A stretch of 64,000 nt of DNA from Penicillus capitatus (lineage: Eukaryota > Chlorophyta): the NCBI GenBank assembly GCA_965649825.1, contig OZ287694.1, positions 124,001 to 188,000 of the forward strand, written 5' to 3'. Shown here piece after piece: positions 24,247 through 36,000 of this stretch. The notes under the pieces are model-generated. The model was not told the origin of the DNA. It saw only the letters and a program-made list of their open reading frames with translations, and made no database searches. The number at the start of each line of letters is the position of its first letter. Within the stretch, counting starts at the first letter, position 1. Both the position numbers and the translations under genes were made by a program.

Positions 24247-25575
24247 GTCGGATTTGGAAAAGGAATGCGCTCGTCGCTGAAATAATGTCGGACAAGGGTG
24301 CGGTCGAAGGAGGTGTCGTGATATTCTGATGCTTTTCACTGCGTAGCATAGAAGATCGCTGTGAAAAAGTGAGAAACAACGACAGGACAGTGGACGAAAA
24401 CGGATGGAGAAACAATGCCGCGTCCCGTACGACGCAATCGACGGGACGACGCCTCTGATCTGAAGAAAAAAGCGAAGTTCTTGGTGATAGCAGCTTGGAT
24501 GATAGATCCGGTTTGGCGACACAAATGCCGCCGAAACGCCAGAACCTGTAAGAGAAGCTGACTTGGTGTCAAAACAATAACGCTAAGAATGCAGCCAAAG
24601 GCATCGACTGTAGGCAAAAGTGCCACCTGGAATAAACGGGACGCCTGCCTCGGTCTGTTCCCATCACCACCGCGTCTCCATGACGCCAAGTTTTCGGCAT
24701 CTCAATGTGTCTGGTATCGGTTAGAACTCAAGGCTGGACGGTGTGACGAAGTGTGAGATGCAGGAGAGTGATAGTGGGCTGCGCGGATCTCCACCAGCGG
24801 AAACAGATCCCTCGGGATCAGAACATCCACCTCCACGAATACCTGATACAAGAAGTGTGACCGGTCACTCTTCACCTCTTTCCTCCTTCGCTTGGATCCG
24901 CAGTAGGTGGGATCCAGCACCAGCAGACGGGCATCGAGAAGTGCTCTCTTGAAATCTCACTCCTATGAGATCGGGATGATGTGATGCAGGGAATCCCACG
25001 AAACGTATCTACACTTTTTTCGGCAGTCGAATCCGTGGGCGCCTGCGCATGAGTCTGCCGCATCCCCGGACGAGAAGTTCGACGCAACAGGGTTTGAAGT
25101 CTTCATCGACGACACGGCGGGATTCCGCGGCACATTGCCGAGTACTGTTACTGTCCGATCTTACTCTCCGCTGGAAACTGCCCTGAAGCTGTTTCCTGCA
25201 GATCAGTTCGTGACTGGACTGGGGAGAGTGATCTGGATGTGTGAGGGGCCGAGAAGAAAGAACCTCTGGAGTGAAGTCACCCCTTTCTGCCTCTCCGAAC
25301 ACGACTGCATCGGCAGTGCAGAACATTTCTTCAGGACAGTACTTTTTTCATTCAATGTCACTGATTCTTCGAAGCATGCTGCGCGCGTATCTCCTTGATT
25401 GGCAGCGTCCGACCGTCGGACGACCGCATCTTCTGCCATGCAGGATCCGTCGCCCTGCAGAGACCGTTTGCGCCGTGCCTGTCTTTTCAGAAGCCGTCTC
25501 GATCATTTGATAATGATCGCGCTGGATCAGACGACGCATTCTACACGTTTGCATTCGGCGTTTCTCGTCTTCAAG
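24247..25575. other. Intergenic between divergent P1 and P2, unassigned coding-like pieces
   Basis: Several medium open frames exist on both strands (for example 25009-25326 on -, 25135-25398 on +, 24702-24920 on -), but none shows a family I recognise and no splice chain could be built with confidence. Reported as unresolved. Confidence 0.4.
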
Positions 25576-28500
25576 ATGCGACGATCTCTCTGTCTTCTGA
25601 AACTTTGCCTTCTGTGCGCTGCGCTCTCACGAGGCGTTGCCATACCACTCGCAGCTGAAAGGGCGACCCCGCGTCCGCCAGACGCCGGGTCGACGAACGA
25701 CGGTTTTATTCACGACTTCTTCACAGCTTTCCGACTGTGCTGTCTGGCGTTTAGACCGAATGGTTGAAAAACAGCCACCTGCGTCGACGACAACGACCTT
25801 AGACCTTTCGACGGAACTCACTCAGAACGTACTGTTCGAATCCGTTTGAAATCAAGCGCACTGAACACGACCTCTTTTGCTTCTAGCAGCTGAACGTGAC
25901 GCGAAGTCTGCTTCAGTCTGACGCGTGGCAACATGACGACGCATCAGGTCAGTGCAGCTTTGTCGACGCACAGAGCGCAGATGTCGACTGGTTTCTGCCG
26001 TGCTGCAGGATTCAACTGTGAGTTGACAGACATGGCTGTAGGCAGATATACTTCAGCAGATAAGAAAACATGGCTCGTCGACGACGAAGTCCTCAAAGAG
26101 ATCGACAACGACCTGCAGATGATCATCAACTGCACTCAAGAGGGAGATGTCGTTTCTTTTAATGCGACTGATGTCATCAAGCCGTCTTCCCTCGTCACCA
26201 TCCCATGGCAATTGACGATCTCTTCGTACACCAAAGACAACTCTGGAAGACACGACTACCGGCGCTCCAAGACGAGGACAATTTTCAAATGTCCTCAAGA
26301 AAACACTGGACTCTTTCTTGTGCAGTAAGATCGCACGGAAAAAGACGTTTATCTCACTCACTTTTCGGATGCAGGGCCACAGACGTCACCTTCGCTGATC
26401 TTGTCATTAAAGGCTGTACATTCGACGGCACAGAGGGAGCACGGGCACTCATTGAAGTCTCGGGTTGCGAGGCAAAGAACGGCGCACGACTCGTGGCTCT
26501 GCACCGCGTGACTTTTCGCAAGAACACACTGATTTCTGCTTCGGGGCTTCGGATGTCCGAGTCGTCGTGTTCCGACTTGGAGATGGTCGAGGTCGAGATC
26601 GCGAACAACGTCTGTTCGAGCGACGGCTGCGGTGTCCTCCTCTCAAAAAAGAGCAATCTGGAGAACTGCGCCGCTTTCGAAAACAGAGTGGTCAAATCCA
26701 ACAAGCAGATGTCGTCCTTGTTGTATGTTCCGGCGTTGTCCAGTACCACGATCCAAGGACTGGAGGCTTCCAGAAACGACCTCACTGTCATTCGAGTTCG
26801 AGAAGGAGACCTTTCTTTGTCGAACGCGTCGTTCGTTCGGAATACTGTGGACAATGAAAATGCCGAAGAGACGAAGACCACCTGTATTCATTTGGTCCAG
26901 TCGTCTGCCGCAATCAGCAAATGCAGTTTCACTGCCAACAACGGCTACAACGGGTCGGCTGTCCTCGCAAAAGAGTCGGACGTTTCTGTCTCCACTTCGG
27001 TTTTCAACAACAACCTTGGTTCTCGGAGTGGCGGCTGTGTTCACGCATTGATGTCGAACGTGACACTTGAGAAAACCTCTGCGACCAATAACAGTGCAGA
27101 AAGGGATGGCGGATTTATGCACGTGTTGAGCTCGAACGTCACACTGGAGAACACGTCTGCTGCTAACAACATCGCAAAGGATGATGGCGGATTCTTGTAT
27201 GCGAAAGACTCGACCATCGCGCTGGAGAACACTACCGCGACTAACAGCAGCACGGAATCTGTTGGAGGATTCTTGTATGCACAGGAATCAACTGCGAAGC
27301 TTGAAAACACCTTGGCGACCAACAGCAGCGCGGAGAACTCTGGAGGATTCTTGTATGCGAAAGACTCGACCATCGCGCTGGAGAAGACTACCGCGACTGA
27401 CAGCAGCGTGAAGGTAGATGGAGGATTCATGGTCGCGTGGAGATCGAACGTCACGCTGAAAAACACTTCGGCGGTCAACAGCAACGCTAAGGATTATGGC
27501 GGATTCTTGTATGCACGGGAATCAACTGCGAAGCTTGAAAACACCTTGGCGATCTACAGCAGCGCGGGGAACTCTGGAGGATTCTTGTATGCGAAAGACT
27601 CGACCATCGCGCTGGAGAAGACTACCGCGACTAACAGCAGCGTGAAGGTAGATGGAGGATTCATGGTCGCGTGGAGATCGAACGTCACGCTGAAAAACAT
27701 TTCGTCGGTCAACAGCAGTGCGGCGAATGATGGAGGATTTGTGTACGCGCTGATCTCAACCGTTACGTTAGAAAACGCTTCGGCGACCAACAGCAGCGCG
27801 GGGAACTCTGGAGGATTCTTGTATGCGAAAGACTCGACCATCGCGCTGGAGAACACTACCGCGACTAACAGCAGCACGGAATCTCTTGGAGGATTCATGT
27901 ATGCACGGGAATCAACTGCGAAGCTTGAAAACACCTTGGCGACCAACAGCAGCGCGGGGAACTCTGGAGGATTCTTGTATGCGGCGGGCTCGAACATCAC
28001 GCTGGAGAACACTACCGCAACTAACAGCAGCGTGAAGGCAGATGGAGGATTCATGGTCGCGTGGAGATCGAACGTCACGCTGAAAAACATTTCGTCGGTC
28101 AACAGCAGTGCGGCGAATGATGGAGGATTTGTGTACGCGCTGATCTCAAACGTTACGTTAGAAAACGCTTCGGCGACCAGCAGTAGATCAGAGGATGATG
28201 GAGGATTCGTGTGTGCGGAGGACTCGAATATCACGATGGCAAACATTAATGCGGTCAACAGCAACGCTAAGGATTATGGCGGATTCTTGTATGCACGGGA
28301 ATCAACTGCGAAGCTTGAAAACACCTTGGCGACCAACAGCAGCTCGGAGAACTCTGGAGGATTCTTGTATGCAGAGGACTCAAAGTTGACAGTGCATAAC
28401 ACAACCGCGATCAGCAACAACGCGGAACACGCTGGCGGCTCTTTGTATTTGCTAAATTCGAACTTGAGAATCACACTGTCACAGTTCTCCTCGAGCAACT

Positions 28501-31500
28501 CCAATACCTCTGGAGGCTTTGCCGCAATGGACAGCAGCTCGATCTTCATGAATGACACTGAGATTGTTGGAGGAAGATCCAAGAATGGTGGAGCAATCTG
28601 GTTGAAAGCGTCCAACACGACGGCACGCAATCTCTCCATAATTCACTGTCGAGCTGACAACTCCGGCGGCGGTGTTATGAGCCGCGCACACTCAACTTTT
28701 CTGTGTACTGACTGTAAGTTTGAAAGCAATTCTGCAGAGAAGGGGAATGGCGGTGCAATTTTCTTCGATTCCCACCCTAACCAGACTCTGGCGTTGCAGA
28801 TCGCTCAAAGCCGCTTCGAGAACAACGAAGCAGATTTCGGGGGTAAGACTTGCAAGAAAAATGGAGCGCTGTTGATACACGTGCGTTTAGGCGGACTCTT
28901 CTTTGTTTGCAGCAAGAAGAACGACCGATGCTCGACAAACGGCACTGATTGTCCCTTCATGGCTTTGACGGGCACAAAGCTCTCTGGCAATAACGCGAAA
29001 GTCGCAGGAGGAGCCGTCTTCGTTGGTTACTTAGAAGCTGTCCGTTTCGATTGCTCCGTCCCTTCCTGGGACTCCCGTTTGAAATTCTACGAGGAGGAGA
29101 AGTGGAAAGATCTGAAGAGAATGGAATCGATCGATGACTTTTGCTCAGGGTGGAAGAACAACAGCGGCAGTGTCTATGGACCCGTCATCGGGACATATGC
29201 CGTAGCTGCACGAATGACACTCGAAGATACCAGCTCCGTATGTGTTAGCGGGAGTGAGGACTGTGTGCTTGCGGAATATCGCAACGGCACAGACTTGCCC
29301 GCGGCAACAGTAACGTTGGTGGACGGTTTTATGCAAGGTCCTTCGAGAAACTACCGCGCAGTCCAAGCAACCTTGTCGTCGCCAAGTAACGAATTCTTGG
29401 TCGGGTCTGTCGTCTTGCCAATGAAAGACGGAACTTGTACTTTTCGATCCATCAGAGGCTTTGTTCCTCAAGGAGAGTACAAGTTGACAGTCGACTTTAG
29501 CGAAACGGCTATCCAAGAGATTGGGCTCACTGTTAAAGTCCAAAACTGCTCTTTCGGTGAAGTTCTGTTGCTTGCGAAGTTTTGTGTCGACTGCAGCAGT
29601 ACAAGCTTCAATTTCGACCCATCAGCAGAAGAGTGCCAGCCTTGTCCAGAGCATGGCAACTGCGAGTCCAGGGCGATCACACCGGAAGACGGATACTGGC
29701 AGAAGACGCCGTGTTCGGACCACATCTACAAATGCCTGCCAGCATCAGCCTGCAAATTCAAAGGACGTTCCAAAAAGCTGACAGACCTCGTGAGCAATGT
29801 CACGAGCTGTCATTTCAACGAGACGTGGATAGAGGAAGATTACACGAAAACCCAGTGCGCGAAGGTACATCTTTGCTTTCTTTCGCGTATTCGAATCATC
29901 TGCGTGTTCGTCGAAGGGCCACGAAGGGCCACGTTGCGGATCATGCTCACGCAGATATGGTTCTGGTCTGTCGGCGAAGTGCCGGAAGTGCTCGAAGGGA
30001 TTTGTCAACATTGCTCTCATTCTAACATCAGTTCTTTTCTTGATGGGACTGACAGGTATCACAGTCAATGGTACACTTAACGTTAGGGAGACGAACCCCG
30101 GAGAGCTTCGTCGCCAAAATGCGCTGACGACACGATCGACCGAGCTGGGGCCCGTTACTTCTCTCGAAGATCAAGCAGAGAGAGCGAATACCAATAGGCC
30201 TTCGCATCGCCGCGATTCTCTGGGCGATCAATCAATCGAAGGCGTCCCTGCAGATGATGTGCTGCTCGCGAAGTGGAAAGCCGTCGAAATGTTCAAGGTG
30301 AGAAAAGCAAGTGCCTGGCCTTCTCTCGCTCATTCGCTTGTGTCGCTGTCGTAGATCATTCTGGGCTTCATCCAAACGACCATCTTGTTGGCTTCTTTGG
30401 ACGTCGGATGGGGCCTTCCGCTGTTTATCTTGGCAGAAGCGGCAGGTAAGGCCGAGCATTGATTTGCGTTGTGTCAACGATTCGTTGCTGTGGCAGAGTA
30501 CATCAGTGGCCTCGCGTCTGATGGCAACAGACGCTCCGTGATGTGTCTGGATCTTAAAGATCCGTACGTGCATCCCACGGCGCTGGCTTTTGCGTTCAAC
30601 GTCTTCTTCGTTCCCGTCGCCGTCTTTGTCTTCTGGATGGCGTTCTGGATGATAATGGCTGTGAGATACGGAAACGACAGGCCCCCTCGTTGCCTGGCGA
30701 AAAGATGCATGCTATCCCTGATGGCTTTGTGGTACATCACACTGGTGCCAGTGCTCAAAACCACCCTGAGCATCGGACTCTGTGTCGACGTGGAAGACTC
30801 GTCGAACGCCTATGCAGGCGACCTCACCACCAAGTACTGGGCCCTCGACACGAGCATCCAGTGCTATCAGGGAGACCACGCCAATCTTCTCTACTTCACG
30901 GTTGGGGCGTTCGTGTGTCCAATGTACGGCGGATTGCTGATTGTTTTTGCTCTTTTCCTCAGAGCTTCGGAGAAGCATCTTTGCGACAAGGACGGCTGGA
31001 TTTACGGGACGACAGGATTCCTCTACCGCAGTTACAGTCTGGGTCGCCGTCGTTACTGGGAAGTCGCTGTCGTTCTCAGAAAGGTGGCAGTTTCCTTTTT
31101 GGTGTTCTGCGCCCACCTTTACGACAGCGTCGTCCCCATCACTGGCGTCGCGCACGTCATCACACTTGCCATCGCCGCACAGATTGTTGTGAAGCCCTAT
31201 CGCAAGGAATTCAAAGACCTGAACAGATTCGAAGTAGCTTCTCTAATCATTTCGCAAGCGACGACGCACGTGGCGATCATGCTCAGACAAGAAGACTTCC
31301 CGAAAGACATCGTCCGCGAGTTGTTTACAGTGGCATGCGTCTTGCTGAGTCTCATCACCTTTTTCGTTTTCGTATTCTACCTTCTTAAGTTCGCAGCTGA
31401 TTACCTGAGACACGGTTTGATAGAACGCGGCGAAGACACCGTGTCAAATGCTGGAATGTTCGGTGTCCTGAGGCAATGGATCGGCTACGAGATCAAGCGT

Positions 31501-31578
31501 CTGATTCCCAATCTGAGATCAACGCCCAAAGATCCCGAGACCGCCGAACAATTGGCCTTCGAGGGCAGAACCGAATGA
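25576..31578 (+). CDS. P2: Pmp-repeat beta-helix receptor-like protein with Cys-rich module and about nine membrane helices
   Basis: Signal peptide (MRRSLCLLKLCLLCAALSRG) at 25576; the joins up to intron 25948-26008 are not fully resolved. The N-terminal module (KKTWLVDDEVLKEIDNDLQ, EGDVVSFNATD) precedes intron 26325-26374. Then comes the beta-helix, including 18 repeats of 26 aa (27030-28433) and typical GGA/F..N rungs; intron 28843-28890; and the Cys-rich module (FNFDPSAEECQPCPEHGNC, GYWQKTPCS). Intron 29865-29916 leads to GHEGPRCGSC, the first membrane helix (VNIALILTSVLFLMGL), a hydrophilic linker, introns 30298-30354 and 30446-30496, and eight more hydrophobic helices with ALDTSIQCYQGDH, GFLYRSYSLGRRRYWEVAVV and LRKVAV. 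The ectodomain is rich in N-x-S/T sites. Family knowledge: such repeats form parallel beta-helices. Sensor or channel function is inference. Confidence 0.8.
27030..28433 (+). repeat. 18 tandem 78-bp (26-aa) units inside the P2 beta-helix
   Basis: Unit consensus GGF(L/M/V)YA..S(T/N)(I/V)(A/T)LENT(T/S)ATNSS....; each unit is exactly 78 bp, and 18 of them fill 1404 bp. Higher-order structure is visible: unit types starting GGFLYAKDSTIAL, GGF(L/M)YARESTAKL and GGFMVAWRSNVTL recur in blocks with near-identical DNA, implying recent unequal crossover or gene conversion. Each unit carries one or two N-x-T/S glycosylation sites. Confidence 0.9.
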
Positions 31579-31612
31579 GCTCTATTCGCCAGAGATTCTT
31601 TTCTTCTTTCCG

Positions 31613-31707
31613 AGCTGAACCCGAATAAGGTTCATATCACATAAGCTACCGTCTTATTTTTCATCTTTCCAAGCTGAGCCCCAAGAGGGACTCAAATCAC
31701 ATAAGCT
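31613..31707 (+). promoter_or_regulatory. Two hairpin elements in the P2 3' flank
   Basis: Copies at 31613-31647 (stem GAACC/GGTTC) and 31672-31707 (stem GAGCCCC/GGGACTC, one mismatch). Both are embedded in AGCT-[hairpin]-ATCACATA-AGCT, 35 and 55 bp after the P2 stop. Two more copies follow P3. The stems differ in sequence yet stay paired, which suggests selection on RNA structure (3' UTR or 3'-end signal). Confidence 0.6.
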
Positions 31708-33029
31708 GTGACGGGACTTGTCTTTTTCTTTCGGTCAAGAAGATTGACTTGCAGGCTTGCGTATCATGTACAATGCATGTGTTGCTGCTTGTTCTCCGAA
31801 ACAGGTTTTTAATTAAACGTGACAAAATCGCAGCGTCCCGCGCCTAATGCCGCGAGAATCGAATAGGGCTTCCGTATTGCACGTCGTAAGTGAAATTCCG
31901 GACGACGTCATTCAAGCAGATGTCCAGAACAACTGTCGCAAGGTACGTTCCGGCGACAGGTGTCTATCTCTCGTCGGCAACGTCTACCATATCTATGATA
32001 GAACGCCGACACTTTAATAACACGTGCGTAGCTACTGTGGCTCTGAACACTGTCCTGTCCATTCTACGAGTAAGGTCCCGAGAGACTTCGTTTGACGATG
32101 AGAAAACGTACAGAAGAACCACGAGGTGGTCTGAAAAGAGAGCACTTAGAACAAGCTGCTGATAGCTGTTGCTGAACGTGCATCAAAAAAGAATCGGAAG
32201 AGTGACTGTCATCAGCCGCATACATCAAACGCGCTCTGCCAAAGAAAAACGACGAGGCTGCACTCTTGGACTTGAAGTCGGTTCGAATGGATTCTGGAAG
32301 TGTCCTCTAACGAGGAGTGTAATCTGATGCATGCCGTCATTTATCAGGATTCGTTGAATCGCAATCCATCCAGCCAAACGATCGTAAGACTCACTTCACG
32401 ATGGGACACCGTGACGTTGACAGCATTCGTTTCGTTTTGGCAATCTGCGAATGATGATGTCTGACGTTCGGCAATTCCCACAATCCCTTTTCGCAGAGCT
32501 TGTCATTTCATTCGATACTTGTGCGGATAATGACTCGGCAGCTAGCGGTCGTCGCTGTGCAGGGTGCTGCTTGTTCAGCTACTTTGTCATTTCATGAACG
32601 CATGGCACGAAGGATATTGGCTATGTCTGGCAAAAAACTGAGCACAACGTGTCTCCTGGCAACGGGACAAAGTGGCCGGCCATCGAATTCTACCTGTACG
32701 TAACGATAGGTACGTTTCGGCATCGCAGCAGGCAGCATACGAAGCAGCAAACACCACACTCCTCGTTTCTTGACATTCTGTTGTTGCCGTCGGTGCAAAA
32801 CACGTCAGAGTGAGAATCGATGTGACTGCTGTTGTCAACATAAGACGGGAGGACACGTCAGTCGGTTAGTGCGTTCGTTCGCATCGTCGTCCATCACACG
32901 ACCACCATTCAAACATTCTTCGCTTCCTTGCGTCGATTTTTTTCAACCGTGTCAGTGCGAACGTCCAGTGATCTACGTGTTTTATAACGCCCGTTTTCCG
33001 TTTATGCTTCTCCCTGTCGCATACTCTAA
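31708..33029. other. Intergenic between P2 and P3; first half duplicated after P3
   Basis: About 31720-32290 matches 39640-40200 with high identity, although no long frame is preserved in both copies (one frame of about 48 codons, VSEIPDDVI..VGNVYHIYD, is open in both but its upstream is not). A GTAAGT at 31888 suggests this may be non-coding transcribed DNA. Beyond 32290 nothing recognisable is seen. A TATA-like TTTATAACG at 32981 lies about 45 bp before the P3 ATG. Confidence 0.5.
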
Positions 33030-36000
33030 ATGAAGCGGCTTCCTTTGTTGTGGCTGTTACTCGCCAACGTCCTTATCCTGTCCTGCGTGTTCTGTCGGCG
33101 CACAAGTATGATGCCGAGCTTTCCTCTGGATGTGATGCTTTCATCCAGGTGTTTGCGACACTTATGTCGACAGCAATGCGGTGACCGTGAATGACCAGAC
33201 CGTGGAAGACATCGAAGCTTCTCGCACATCGTTTCAAGACATCGTGGACTGTTTAAACCGGAGCGGCGTCATTCGCTTCGCGACGGAAAGATTCTCAGTC
33301 GACAAGACGATCAGAATCGACAAGGATGTCTCTATCACATCCACCGCACAAAGAAAGACATCCTTCATATGCAACGGACAGCCTGTTTTCGACATCAAGT
33401 CGGTATTTCCTCACCTCCACAAGTCTAGCTGAGCGTCAACTGTGTAGAGGAGCGGCGGTTGACATCTCAGACATCATGATAAGAGAGTGCGCATTAAACA
33501 GCGCAGGGGCGGTGCCAATCGTCATCGGTTCAGGATCAAATGTCATTCTCAGATCCGCAAAGTTCTCTCGCAATGTAAACGATGCGGGACCCAGTGTCGT
33601 CAAGGCTCTGAACGCATCTAGCATCGCCATCGAGGACAGCAAGTTTCGAAGTAATCGTGGACACCTAGGGACAGTTGCCCTAACGAATACCAGCATCCTT
33701 GTTGTTTCCGGCTCGAGTTTTTCGAAGAACGCCGCCACCAATCCAGAAAAGGCGGCGGCGTCTTCCTCATTCAGGTAGGTCCATCTTCTGTCAACCAGAC
33801 TCCATTGCACCCACACAGTGTGGATGTAGAGCGAGGAAACACAGACCGCCGTTGTCGTCAGGAACGCAAGCGCATTCATCCAAAACGAGGCTGTTGCAGG
33901 AGACGGCGGCGCTTTCCACGTTTCTGGACAGGGCGTCTCTCTCGTCATCGAAGATGACGTTCATTTCAAAGAGAATGTGGCAAAGAGAAGAGGCGGCGCC
34001 GTCTTCGTATCGAATGCATATAGCCTGACAGTCAGGGATGCCTTTTTCAATGAGAACAAATCGAATCACACCGGCGGCGGGGCCATCTTTGCAGAGGTAA
34101 ACTTCTTTATCTGCGATCCAGGAGGTTTCGTTTTGATCATAGGATGTGCGAAAGAATGGAGGTCTACGCATCGAGGTGTCTAATATCTTGTTCGCTCAGA
34201 ATGAAGCGCGTGGCTTCCTTGGTTCCGGCGGCGGGATGCGTATTCAAGGGCGTGGTGTCAGCGCTGCGATATACGATTCCGTTTCGTTCGCACTCAATAA
34301 AGCACATCTCGATGGTGGAGGCATGCATATCTCAAACGAGGCATTTGCCTACATCCTTAACGCTTCGTTTGTTGGAAATGAAGCACTTAACGGCGGTGGT
34401 GCTGCCTTGTATATCTTGGTAAGACCATCGTGGGAAGCGTATCGTTGTTCCCATGCCAATTGTGTTACAGTCGCTGGTACGAGATCCGGAGATAACAATG
34501 GAGGTCATGGTCTCCAGCACGGACTTTTTATTCAACAGCGGACTCTATAGCGATCGAGGAGGCGGATGCATCGGCGCCTTCGGCATTGGATTAAATGTGA
34601 CGGTTAATGAGTGCTTCTTCAGTGGCAATGACGGCGGGCGGGGAAGCGGAGGAGCAATCTATGTCTCTGGCGGACCAGTCGTCAGAATCAGGGGAACGGT
34701 ATTTGAGAGAAACAAAGCGGAATGGGGAGGTGCTTTGTATGCCGAGGTGGGCAACGGAACGTCCACAGTCGATGGATTTGCATGTGTTCTAGAGCGATGT
34801 TCTCTACGTCATACATTCGTCCAAGTCCATCGAGAATTCGGCAAGAGAAGGAGGTGCCATGCACGTCCGGGGCGACGTGGACGTCGTCATGGACAACTGC
34901 ATATTTGAAAGCAACAGAGCCATAACAGAAGGAGGCGCCATCAAAGTGCTCAGCTTCACCTCAGCTGGAGACGAACGTGCGCAATTCCGAATGACGAATA
35001 GCACCGTGGTGGACAACAAAGCTGGCACCAACTTGTTCGAAGACAGACTTTACGGGACGGAGACGCACGGTGGAGGAATCTTGGCAGAAGGTACTGGAAT
35101 CGAGATGGAACTGTTGGGCAACACCTTCAGCCGCAATGTGGCCTCGAATGGCGGCGCCATGAGAATCTATGTCGTTGTTGATTGCGACATTGGCGACGGT
35201 AACAGGTAAGCATGGACTGAGACGATGACAGATGCTGAGAGATGTCAAAGGTTCGAAGACAACGAAGCAAACTTCGGCGCCGCCATTTTCTTGGTCGTTG
35301 ATGAAAAAGTCGACATTAACAGGCGGGATGCGTATCGCATTGCTGGCGCGGTTTTCCGAAACAACAGCGTCGAGTTCACAGGAGGGGGTATCTACGTCTC
35401 AGGTACACGGACAGAATCGCTCTCGGTATCGTTGAATGCACGCAGCTTCCTTTTGCTTGTCGAGGGCAGTTTATTCACAAATAACACGTAAGCCATTCAT
35501 GTATGTTACTGCAACCGTTTGAACACAGATCATGACAGGGCAAGGCGCGGTGGCGGTGCATTGTCGATGATCAGTTCGGCTGTCAAAGTCTATGGATGTA
35601 TCTTCGTTTCGAACACGGCAGTGGCGAATTCAACAAGCCAGGCAACTCCGTTTCTTGGCTACGGTGGAGCCATAAACGTTCAGACGGGTTCCTTAATGAA
35701 GTGCAACTCCTCGCTGTTTCTGTCGAACCGAGCAGATGTCGGCGGGGCAGCGTTCGTACGCGATGGCACCTTCGAAGCAGAGGGCGTGAACTTTACCAGG
35801 AACTCCGTTCAACCCAGAGGCGTTGGCGGCGCCGTGGGCGTAGAGATCTCCAAAGGAAAAGACATACCATTCATCAACAGCGCCTATCGACTACGCAGCA
35901 TCGTCTTTCAATGTGAATTCTGCAACTTTGAAAAGAACAACGGTTCCCTCGCCGGAGGTCAGCTCACTTACGCTTGCATCGATGTTTGCTGATGACTGTT

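Noticed and set aside
24872-25326. Methyltransferase-like gene suggested by LLDARLLVLDPTYCGSK on the minus strand
   Set aside because: The motif only loosely resembles the catalytic loop of RNA methyltransferases and no further conserved block or splice chain could be found.
27030-28433. Satellite or mobile repeat inserted in P2
   Set aside because: The repeat keeps frame, has exactly 26 codons per unit and matches beta-helix rungs before and after it, so it is part of the protein.
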